Source of the DNA: Paracoccaceae bacterium
GTDB taxonomy: Bacteria; Pseudomonadota; Alphaproteobacteria; Rhodobacterales; Rhodobacteraceae
Direction: 5' to 3'
Length of the DNA stretch: 11,446 nt
Assembly (NCBI GenBank): GCA_003545125.1
Contig: DQCI01000052.1
Span: 6,578-18,023 of the forward strand
Shown here: in pieces, positions 5,678-11,446 of the stretch
How the letters are laid out: the number at the start of each line of letters is the position of its first letter
How positions within the stretch are numbered: the first letter of the stretch is position 1
Position numbers and translations under genes: made by a program
Notes under the pieces: generated by a model
Databases searched by the model: none
Told to the model about the DNA's origin: nothing
What the model saw: only the letters and a program-made list of their open reading frames with translations

Positions 5678-6574
5678 ATGGATTGGACCGCGCTTCCCTC
5701 ACTCGCCGCCCTGCGGGCCTTCGACGCACTGGCGCGTACCGGGAGCCTCTCGGCGGCCGGCCGGATGCTCAACGTGACCCATGCCGCGATCGCCCAGCAT
5801 CTGCGGAGCCTTGAGGCGCATTTCGGCGCACCGCTCGCCACCCGTGACGGGCAGGCCATGCGGCTCACCGATGCGGGGCGCGAGCTTGCGGAGGCATTGG
5901 GTGAGGGGTTCGACCGGATCGGTGAGGGTGTGGCCCGGATCATGGACCGGACGGCGGATCGGCCGGTGGTCGTGACCCTTACCCCCTCCTTCGCCGAAAC
6001 CTGGCTGATGTCGCGGATCGGTGCCTTCTGGGCCGCATACCCGGAGATCGAAGTGCGCCTTGCGCCCTCGAATGCGCTCGCCGACCTGCGCCGCGACGGC
6101 ATCGACATCGCCATTCGGTTCGGCGATGGCACCTGGCCGGGTTGCGACGTCGAACCGCTTGACGTGAGCCGCTTCGTCGTCGTCGCCGCTCCAGGCTACT
6201 CAAGCGCCGCGGGGCTCGACGCACTTCTCGCAGAACGGGGGCATACCTGGTTCTTTTCCGCCGCCACCAACGAGCAAAGGGTCTGGGGCGGTGCCATCGG
6301 TGTGGATTTCGACCGGGAAACCGTGCGCGAGATGCCCTCGAACGCCCTTGCCCTCGGCGCGGTGCGCGCCGGCCTCGGGCTCGCGGTGCAATCGCACACA
6401 TTGGTGGAGGCCGACCTCGATGCCGGCACGCTGGTGGCGTTGCATGAAGAACACGACGCACGCGGCCTCGGCTACCACATCGTCACCCGGCCCGGCGTGC
6501 TCTCACCGGGCGCGAAAGCCTTCCGTGCCTGGCTGCGCGCCGCGGCGCGTCAGGCGAGAACGCCGCAGGTCTGA
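5678..6574 (+). CDS. LysR family transcriptional regulator, GcvA-like subgroup
   Basis: This 298-residue protein has the normal length and layout of the family: an N-terminal winged helix-turn-helix (about 7-66, with AFDALARTGSLSAAGRMLNVTHAAIAQHLRSLE-type spacing), a linker helix, and a periplasmic-binding-protein-like effector domain from about residue 95. Features of the GcvA subgroup are visible, such as the TLTPSFAETWL strand (100-110), DIAIRFGDGTWPG (143-155) and GLGLAVQS (232-239). The effector is unknown. It is divergent from the 55-residue gene, its most likely target besides itself. Its last 25 bases overlap the end of the convergent lipoprotein gene. No strong ribosome site precedes ATG 5678, but homology starts there. 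Confidence 0.9.
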   Translation: MDWTALPSLAALRAFDALARTGSLSAAGRMLNVTHAAIAQHLRSLEAHFGAPLATRDGQAMRLTDAGRELAEALGEGFDRIGEGVARIMDRTADRPVVVTLTPSFAETWLMSRIGAFWAAYPEIEVRLAPSNALADLRRDGIDIAIRFGDGTWPGCDVEPLDVSRFVVVAAPGYSSAAGLDALLAERGHTWFFSAATNEQRVWGGAIGVDFDRETVREMPSNALALGAVRAGLGLAVQSHTLVEADLDAGTLVALHEEHDARGLGYHIVTRPGVLSPGAKAFRAWLRAAARQARTPQV

Positions 6575-6927
6575 CCGGCGGCGCCGTCCGCCCCCCGCCA
6601 ACCAACGAAGCGTTCGTCGGTGAAGGTCAACACCAGGTCTCCCCAGGCGATCTGTTGGCGCACGGCTGCGGGGCAATTGGTGAGACCCAGCGCCCGGCCC
6701 GGGCCAAGCTCGCGCTCCAAGACGGCGATCACCCCGGAGGGCGCGCGGCCGAAATCGATCCGCTGGCCGCCAGGAACAGTGATACCGGAGCCGGTGATCG
6801 CAAGCCCGCCCGCGTCGGTTTCGAGCGCGATGCCTTGCTTCTTGGTCCCGGCGAACGGGTTCAGTTCGAGATCGCCCCCGCCGCAACCGGCAAGCACGAG
6901 GCAGAGGATCAGCGGTGCCCTGCTCAT
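6550..6927 (-). CDS. Small predicted lipoprotein of unknown function
   Basis: This 125-residue protein has a lipoprotein signal peptide: a hydrophobic stretch MSRAPLILCLVLAGC with the lipobox Leu-Ala-Gly-Cys, so Cys15 should be lipidated, and Gly at +2 and +3 is compatible with outer-membrane sorting. The mature part is soluble, with two further cysteines (near 84 and 121) that could form a disulfide, and an Arg-Phe-Val-Gly-Trp motif near the end. I recognise no family. It begins 10 bases after the regA stop with only a weak ribosome site, suggesting translation coupled to regA. Its 3' end overlaps the LysR gene by 25 bases on the opposite strand. Confidence 0.75.
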   Translation of the reverse strand: MSRAPLILCLVLAGCGGGDLELNPFAGTKKQGIALETDAGGLAITGSGITVPGGQRIDFGRAPSGVIAVLERELGPGRALGLTNCPAAVRQQIAWGDLVLTFTDERFVGWRGADGAAGQTCGVLA

Positions 6928-6937
6928 TGCGGGCTGC

Positions 6938-7492
6938 TCATTTCGGGCTGCGTTTGGCGAGAATGCGCTGGAGGGTGCGGCGGTGCATGTTGAGACGGCG
7001 CGCCGTCTCGGAGACGTTGCGGTCGCACAGCTCGTAGACCCGCTGGATATGTTCCCAGCGCACCCGGTCGGCGCTCATCGGGTTTTCCGGCGGCGGCGGC
7101 AGATCGTCGCCGTTTGCCAGCAGGGCGTTGACGATGTCCTGGGCATCGGCGGGCTTGGACAGATAGTCGGTCGCGCCGGCCTTGACCGCGGCGACCGCAG
7201 TGGCGATGGCGCCGTAGCCCGTCAACACCACGATCCGCGCGTCGGGGCGCTTTTCGCGGATGGTCTCGACCACGTCGAGCCCGTTGCCGTCTTCGAGCCG
7301 GAGGTCGACCACCGCATAAGCCGGTGGCCGGGCCGACGCCATGGCCTTGCCATCCGCAACCGTCTCGGCCGTTTCAGTGTCGAACCCGCGTTTTTCCATC
7401 GCCCGGCTCAACCGGCGCAGAAACGGCTCGTCATCATCGACCAGAAGGAGCGATCTGTCGTCGCCAAGATCCAGCAACTCGTTGTCCGACAT
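6938..7492 (-). CDS. regA: Redox response regulator RegA (PrrA/ActR)
   Basis: RegA receives phosphate from RegB and binds DNA to control respiration and other redox-linked genes, including photosynthesis and carbon or nitrogen fixation genes in species that have them. The 184 residues match the usual length. The receiver domain (1-about 125) has the acidic pair near D19-D21, the phosphorylated D63 (VVDLRL), T91 and K113. A proline-rich linker (PPPPENP, 132-138) leads to a Fis-type helix-turn-helix (about 145-181, with NVSETARRLNMHRRTLQR). The frame is open 10 codons further upstream, but the ATG at 7490-7492 gives the standard MSDNELL start and follows a GGGGGA site. It lies 91 bases downstream of senC and probably has its own promoter as well. 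Confidence 0.97.
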   Translation of the reverse strand: MSDNELLDLGDDRSLLLVDDDEPFLRRLSRAMEKRGFDTETAETVADGKAMASARPPAYAVVDLRLEDGNGLDVVETIREKRPDARIVVLTGYGAIATAVAAVKAGATDYLSKPADAQDIVNALLANGDDLPPPPENPMSADRVRWEHIQRVYELCDRNVSETARRLNMHRRTLQRILAKRSPK

Positions 7493-7525
7493 GGGAATCC
7501 CCCGCTCTGTTCGCTCGTACAACGC

Positions 7526-7554
7526 ACCCTATGCGCAAGGTCGCCGCAGGTCAA
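7526..7554 (-). promoter_or_regulatory. Possible promoter of regA
   Basis: In the 91-base gap after senC, the minus strand has TTGACC (7549-7554) and TAGGGT (7526-7531) with a 17-base spacer. That gives a leader of about 27 bases to the regA ATG. It could let regA be made independently of senC. Confidence 0.35.
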
Positions 7555-7583
7555 TTTATCGCAGGGGGCGGCGATCGCGGAAG

Positions 7584-8216
7584 TCAGGCCCCGCCCGCAT
7601 CGATGAAGCAGCCGATCCGTTCGGCCATTTCGGCCGGGGTGACATCGCGCTTGAAGAACTCGGCAAAACCGATCCCGGGCAGCATGAAGTAGGTGAACGT
7701 GGAATGGTCGACCAGGTAGAAATCCGGATCCGGGTTTTCTTCCTTCTTGAAATAGGCCTTGTAGGCCTGCGCCGCAGCCTGGATCTGTTCCAGCGTGCCG
7801 GTGTAGCCCATTGCCTCGGGGTGCAGGTAGTCGGTGAAATCGCGCAGTTGCTCGGGGTCGTCGCGTTCGGGATCGACCGACACCAGTGCCATGCCCACGT
7901 CATACCCCGCCGCGGCCAGCAGGTCGATGGCTTCGGCGTTGCGCGCGTTGTCGGTCGGGCAGATGTCGGGGCAGTAGGTGTAGCCGAAATAGACGAGAGT
8001 CGGCTTGGCGATGATCTCGGCCTCGGTGACCGCTTCGCCGTTCTCGTCGATGAGCGACAAGGGCCCCCCGATCGAGGCGACGCCGGTGCCGACGGAGGAC
8101 GCCCGGCAGGCGGCGAAGGGGTCGTTGTCGCCTGCCCCCGAGCGGGTCACCCACCAGGCGCCACCGGCGAGGGCGGTGGCTGCGACGGCGGCGGAGATTA
8201 TAATGGCGATACGCAT
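7584..8216 (-). CDS. senC: SenC/PrrC, Sco1-type copper chaperone
   Basis: This 210-residue membrane-anchored thioredoxin-fold protein delivers copper for cytochrome c oxidase assembly, and in Rhodobacter it also influences the RegB/PrrB signal. The N-terminal hydrophobic helix (about 3-23) anchors it to the inner membrane with the rest in the periplasm. The copper ligands are visible: C82 and C86 in CPDIC and H171 in VDHSTFTY. The body (about 45-207) covers the whole SCO1/SenC domain. The ATG at 8214-8216 has AGGGAGG close upstream. It is the first gene of the senC-regA-lipoprotein unit and divergent from regB across 96 bases, the arrangement known from Rhodobacter. Confidence 0.95.
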   Translation of the reverse strand: MRIAIIISAAVAATALAGGAWWVTRSGAGDNDPFAACRASSVGTGVASIGGPLSLIDENGEAVTEAEIIAKPTLVYFGYTYCPDICPTDNARNAEAIDLLAAAGYDVGMALVSVDPERDDPEQLRDFTDYLHPEAMGYTGTLEQIQAAAQAYKAYFKKEENPDPDFYLVDHSTFTYFMLPGIGFAEFFKRDVTPAEMAERIGCFIDAGGA

Positions 8217-8243
8217 GCGGGGGGCCTCCCTGTTTCGTCGGCA

Positions 8244-8271
8244 TTGATCCTTCATGCGCCGCCAACATACA
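8244..8271 (+). promoter_or_regulatory. Possible regB promoter
   Basis: TTGATC (8244-8249) and CATACA (8266-8271) are separated by 16 bases in the regB-senC divergent gap, leaving about a 35-base leader. Matches to consensus are moderate. RegA control from this gap is plausible from known biology, but I could not place a binding site with confidence. Confidence 0.3.
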
Positions 8272-8312
8272 AGGGGGCCGAAGACGCATCTGGACCAGTC
8301 CGCAGGATCGTG

Positions 8313-9716
8313 ATGACCGACACCACGCCGTCGCTGTTCGCAGCCAAACAGACCGGGCGCCGTGTCCGTCTGCGCACGCTCACGGTTCTGCGCTGGGCCG
8401 CCGTGGCCGGACAGATCGTGGCGATCGCGGTGAGCCAGCGGTTCTTCGGCCTGCAGATCGAGCTTGGCCTTTGTGCCGTGGCGATCGGCGCATCGATCAT
8501 CGCCAACGTGGTGTTTCACTTCGTTTACCCGGAAAACAAGCGGCTGAATGAGTACGAAGCGACCCTGATGCTGTCCTTCGACACGGTGCAGCTCGGCTTC
8601 CTGCTCGCGGTGACAGGCGGGCTCAACAACCCGTTCGCGATGCTTATCGTCGCGCCTGTCACTGTGGGGGCGATGGCGCTGTCGCTCGGCGCGACCCTGG
8701 TGATCGGCCTTGCGGCGGTGGTGCCGGTGACGATCATGGCCTGGGTCTACGTGCCGCTGGTGACCGCGGCGGGCGATGTCCTGGCGCTGCCCGTCATCTT
8801 CCAGCTTGGCCATTGGGCGGCCATCGTCATCGCGATCGGGTTCGTCGGTGTCTACACACGTCAGGTGAGCGCCGAGATCCAGTCGATGGCACAGGGCCTT
8901 CTCGCCACCCAGATGGCGCTCGCCCGCGAGCAGAAACTGACCGACCTCGGCGGCGTGGTGGCCGCCGCGGCGCATGAGCTCGGCACCCCGCTGGCCACCA
9001 TCAAGCTGGTGAGCTCGGAGATGATCGGCGAGCTGGAGGAGGGCACGGACCTCAGGGAAGACGCGGAACTGATTCGCGACCAGGTGGACCGGTGCCGCGA
9101 CATCCTGCGCTCGATGGGCCGGATGGGGAAAGACGATCTGTACCTGCGCCAGGCCCTGCTTTCGGCGGTGATCGAGGAAGCCGCCGAACCGCACCGCGAC
9201 CGCGGCAAGGAGATCGTCATCCGCAGCCGTCCCCGAGAGGCCGCGCCGGCGCAAGACCTGATGGTGTTGCGGCGCCCCGAGCTGATCCACGCGCTGAGGA
9301 ACCTGATCCAGAATGCCGTCGATTTCGCGGCCAGGACGGTCTGGGTCGAAACCAGCTGGAATGACCGCATCCTGTCGGTGCGTGTCATCGATGACGGCAC
9401 CGGATACCCGCCGCATCTTCTCGGGAGGATCGGCGATCCGTTCCTGCGGCGGGGCAGCCGGCAGGGGCGCGACGACCGGCGCCCGGAATACGAGGGCATG
9501 GGCCTTGGCTTGTTCATCGCCAAGACGCTGCTTGAGCGCACCGGCGCGGAACTCAGTTTCGTCAACGGCACCACGCCCTATACCGGCAAATCGCATCCCG
9601 GCGAGCCGTTGGGCGCGATCGTCGAGGTGATTTGGGACCGCACCCGGCGCGAAGGCGGCATCGAAGCGTCAGAGCGGACCCCGGCGCTGGGTGAGAACGT
9701 GCATTTCGGCGCCTGA
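8313..9716 (+). CDS. regB: Redox sensor histidine kinase RegB (PrrB/ActS)
   Basis: This 467-residue inner-membrane kinase phosphorylates RegA under reducing conditions. The N-terminal half (about 25-185) carries six membrane helices. Between them is the ubiquinone-binding heptapeptide GGLNNPF (102-108), which matches the GGxxNPF signature. The phosphorylated histidine is H221 in AAAHELGTPLATI, and the redox-active cysteine of the dimerisation domain is C261 in VDRCRDIL; both lie four residues before their R. capsulatus counterparts (H225 and C265). The ATP domain has N330 and N334 (NLIQNAVDFA), DDGTGYP (360-366) and GMGLGLFIAK (395-404). ATG 8313 has AGGA at 8304-8307; an in-frame GTG directly before it is an alternative. 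All known sensing residues are intact, so it should be active. The PAS-protein gene starts 81 bases downstream. Confidence 0.97.
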   Translation: MTDTTPSLFAAKQTGRRVRLRTLTVLRWAAVAGQIVAIAVSQRFFGLQIELGLCAVAIGASIIANVVFHFVYPENKRLNEYEATLMLSFDTVQLGFLLAVTGGLNNPFAMLIVAPVTVGAMALSLGATLVIGLAAVVPVTIMAWVYVPLVTAAGDVLALPVIFQLGHWAAIVIAIGFVGVYTRQVSAEIQSMAQGLLATQMALAREQKLTDLGGVVAAAAHELGTPLATIKLVSSEMIGELEEGTDLREDAELIRDQVDRCRDILRSMGRMGKDDLYLRQALLSAVIEEAAEPHRDRGKEIVIRSRPREAAPAQDLMVLRRPELIHALRNLIQNAVDFAARTVWVETSWNDRILSVRVIDDGTGYPPHLLGRIGDPFLRRGSRQGRDDRRPEYEGMGLGLFIAKTLLERTGAELSFVNGTTPYTGKSHPGEPLGAIVEVIWDRTRREGGIEASERTPALGENVHFGA

Positions 9717-9731
9717 GCATCGCGGGGGCCC

Positions 9732-9747
9732 TTAAGCCTTCGTTAAC
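9732..9747 (+). promoter_or_regulatory. CtrA-binding site upstream of the PAS-protein gene
   Basis: TTAA-GCCTTCG-TTAAC fits the CtrA box consensus TTAA-N7-TTAAC exactly. It lies 51 bases before the ATG of the PAS-domain gene and just after the regB stop. A further half-site-like GTTAAC lies at 9763-9768. CtrA is the cell-cycle and differentiation regulator of alphaproteobacteria; in Rhodobacteraceae it controls motility and gene transfer agent genes. Confidence 0.6.
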
Positions 9748-9797
9748 CAGTGCGGGCATAGGGTTAACGAAACACGCGCTCCATTTGGATCCCCGCC

Positions 9798-11423
9798 ATG
9801 AACTATACCCTCTTCGCTCTCGCGCTCGTCGGCTCCGCCTTTGTCATCGCCCTCGCGGTACTTCTTGTCTTCGGCATGTTCGACCGGCGCAAGACCAGCA
9901 ACCTGCGGCGGTTCACCGAAGCGGAACGCGACTCTGTCGTTTTCATCTTCGAGAACGAAACCCTGCTGGACGCGACCCCCGCCGGACGCATGCTGCTCGA
10001 CACGGCCCCCCGCCGGGGCACGGCCTGGTCGCATCTCGCCACCCTGCTCTCGCCGCAGTTTCCGCGGCTGGGCGAACTGATCGGCGACCTCGCCGAGGTC
10101 GGCGAGATGCAGCTCGGCGCGGCGGACGGCAACACCCGGCTGCGGGCCGAATGGCATGACGGCGTGGCGCGGATCACCCTCGAGGACGCCGATCCGGACG
10201 AGATCGCGGGCGCGGGCTACGACCAGCACAGCCTGATGGCGATGAAGCGGGAGCTGAAGATCCTGCGTTCGAGCACCGAGACAAATCCCTTCCCGCAATG
10301 GCGCGAGGGCCGGACCGGGACGCTCACCTGGTGCAACGCCGCTTACATGACGCTGGCCGACAGCGTTTCGGGCAGCGAGGATGTGCCCCCCTGGCCGCCC
10401 GCCCGGGTGTTCAACCTCGACAAAGACACCGCCAATGTCGCCTCGGAAAATGACGAAGACACCCAACACCGGGCGGCGGTGACCATCGGTGCCGAGGCCA
10501 CGCGCCACTGGTTCGATGTGACCGAGATGGAGACGGCGGAGGGCGACAAGGTGTTCACCGCGATGCCGTCGGATCGGCTGGTCAAGGCGGAGACGTCTCT
10601 CCAGGAATTCGTCACCACCCTCACCAAGACATTTGCCGCCCTGCCGATCGGTCTGGTGATCTTCGACCGCGCCCGCGAACTGGCGCTGTTCAACCCGGCG
10701 CTGATGGATCTCACCATGCTGCCCGCCTCCTTCCTGATCTCGAAACCCAGCCTCTCGGCCTTCCTCGACCGCCTGCGCGAATCGCGGATGATGCCGGAGC
10801 CGAAGGATTATCGCAGCTGGCGCCAGCAGATGTCGGACCTCGAAGCCGCCGCCCAGAACGGCACCTACGAGGAGACCTGGGCGCTGCCGACCGGCCAGAC
10901 CTACCGGGTCACGGGCCGCCCGCACCCGGACGGCGCGGTGGCGTTGCTGTTCGAAGACATCTCGGCGGAAATCTCGCTCACCCGCCGGTTCCGCACCGAG
11001 CTCGAAACCGGACAGGCGGCCCTCGACGCCCTGCCGCAGGCGATCGCCGTGTTCAGTTCCGGCGGAACGCTTTCGATCTCCAACGCCGCCTATGCCCGGC
11101 TCTGGGGCAACGACCCCTCGACAACGGTCGGCGAGGTCAGCCTGCGCGGCGCCGTAGCCTCCTGGCAGGCCCGCTCGGCCCCCACGCCCGCCTGGGACGA
11201 ATTGCGCGGGCTGATCGGGCAAACCGACCGTCACGGCACTTGGCGCACGCGGATCGCGCTGAACGACGGGCGCAGCCTGCTGACCCGTGTGACCCCGCTC
11301 ACCCGGGGGTCGACGCTTGTCGATTTCACCGTCGCGGCACCCGCGATCCAGCCCAAGCGGGTGCCGGGACCGGCCCCGCGGCCAAAGGCGGACGCGTCCG
11401 CCAGCTCACCCCTGCTCGTCTGA
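9798..11423 (+). CDS. Membrane-anchored PAS-domain protein without kinase domains, DivL-like
   Basis: This 541-residue protein has one N-terminal membrane helix (about 4-27) followed by a cytoplasmic RRK. Behind it lie a degenerate PAS-like region (about 45-130), another (about 155-258) that contains GTLTWCNAAYMTLA, a PAS_7-type domain (about 278-390: LPIGLVIFD...LALFNPAL...FEDIS), a helical linker (391-410), and a second PAS_7-type domain (about 408-515: LPQAIAVFS...ISNAAYARLWG). A proline-rich tail ends it. No HisKA helix with His, no N/G boxes and no other output domain are present, so it is a sensory scaffold, not an enzyme. DivL-like PAS proteins that modulate CckA-CtrA signalling have this architecture, and as I recall the R. 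capsulatus DivL gene maps close to regBA. The CtrA box upstream fits that role. Assignment as DivL is inference; PAS-protein identity is firm. The ribosome site is weak (GGAT). Confidence 0.8.
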   Translation: MNYTLFALALVGSAFVIALAVLLVFGMFDRRKTSNLRRFTEAERDSVVFIFENETLLDATPAGRMLLDTAPRRGTAWSHLATLLSPQFPRLGELIGDLAEVGEMQLGAADGNTRLRAEWHDGVARITLEDADPDEIAGAGYDQHSLMAMKRELKILRSSTETNPFPQWREGRTGTLTWCNAAYMTLADSVSGSEDVPPWPPARVFNLDKDTANVASENDEDTQHRAAVTIGAEATRHWFDVTEMETAEGDKVFTAMPSDRLVKAETSLQEFVTTLTKTFAALPIGLVIFDRARELALFNPALMDLTMLPASFLISKPSLSAFLDRLRESRMMPEPKDYRSWRQQMSDLEAAAQNGTYEETWALPTGQTYRVTGRPHPDGAVALLFEDISAEISLTRRFRTELETGQAALDALPQAIAVFSSGGTLSISNAAYARLWGNDPSTTVGEVSLRGAVASWQARSAPTPAWDELRGLIGQTDRHGTWRTRIALNDGRSLLTRVTPLTRGSTLVDFTVAAPAIQPKRVPGPAPRPKADASASSPLLV

Positions 11424-11446
11424 GACAGCGGTTTGGGGCCAGCGGT

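Noticed and set aside
6920..6945. Direct repeat of AATGAGCAG at the regA stop and lipoprotein start
   Set aside because: The first copy gives an ATG overlapping the regA stop, but its frame stops after five codons, so the repeat looks incidental.
7341..8312. Long upstream extension of the RegB frame
   Set aside because: It runs antisense to senC and regA; RegB homology and a ribosome site begin at 8313.
9732..11234. A 500-residue minus-strand frame opposite the PAS-domain gene
   Set aside because: Composition is that of a complement frame, no domain is seen, and the plus-strand gene has clear PAS motifs.
1..11446. Mobile elements, CRISPR arrays, tRNA or rRNA genes
   Set aside because: No transposase or integrase, no regularly spaced repeats, no cloverleaf and no terminal inverted repeats with target duplications were seen.

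Overview
The window looks like a chromosomal segment of a GC-rich alphaproteobacterium of the Rhodobacteraceae (Roseobacter/Rhodobacter group). The strongest evidence is a complete regB / senC-regA redox-control locus with S-adenosylhomocysteine hydrolase (ahcY) nearby, a linkage known from Rhodobacter capsulatus and R. sphaeroides. Base composition and gene style are uniform. I see no tRNA, rRNA, insertion sequence, CRISPR array or phage gene.

Layout. Positions 1-54 hold the tail of an upstream gene, followed by a DUF1761 membrane protein (115-510, +). A 300-base gap (511-813) carries two strong hairpins and a possible small RNA on the minus strand. A DUF2853 protein (814-1155, -) is divergent from a solitary tryptophan synthase beta-like enzyme (1348-2553, +), which converges on ahcY (2626-4011, -) across a 10-bp perfect terminator stem. 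AhcY is divergent from an HD-domain phosphohydrolase (4133-4723, +), followed by a GNAT acetyltransferase (4865-5290, +). A 55-residue basic protein (5407-5574, -) is divergent from a LysR/GcvA-type regulator (5678-6574, +). Then come a small lipoprotein, regA and senC, all on the minus strand (6550-8216). RegB is divergent (8313-9716, +), and a membrane-anchored PAS-domain protein without kinase domains follows it (9798-11423, +).

How the genes work together. RegB is a membrane histidine kinase that senses quinone redox state and a reactive cysteine. It phosphorylates RegA, a Fis-type response regulator of respiration and other redox processes. SenC is a Sco-type copper chaperone for cytochrome oxidase assembly. 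AhcY removes S-adenosylhomocysteine left by methyltransferases. The PAS protein resembles the DivL-like proteins that feed the CckA-ChpT-CtrA pathway, and a perfect CtrA box (TTAA-N7-TTAAC) lies in its upstream gap.

Most of the window is ordinary conserved chromosome. The points most worth a second look are the CtrA box before a kinase-less PAS protein, the divergent stand-alone TrpB with a substituted salt-bridge residue, the absence of hvrA from a locus that otherwise keeps the reg-ahc linkage, the unlisted 55-residue protein, and the possible small RNA at about 562-665. I did not find convincing evidence of an undescribed multi-gene system.
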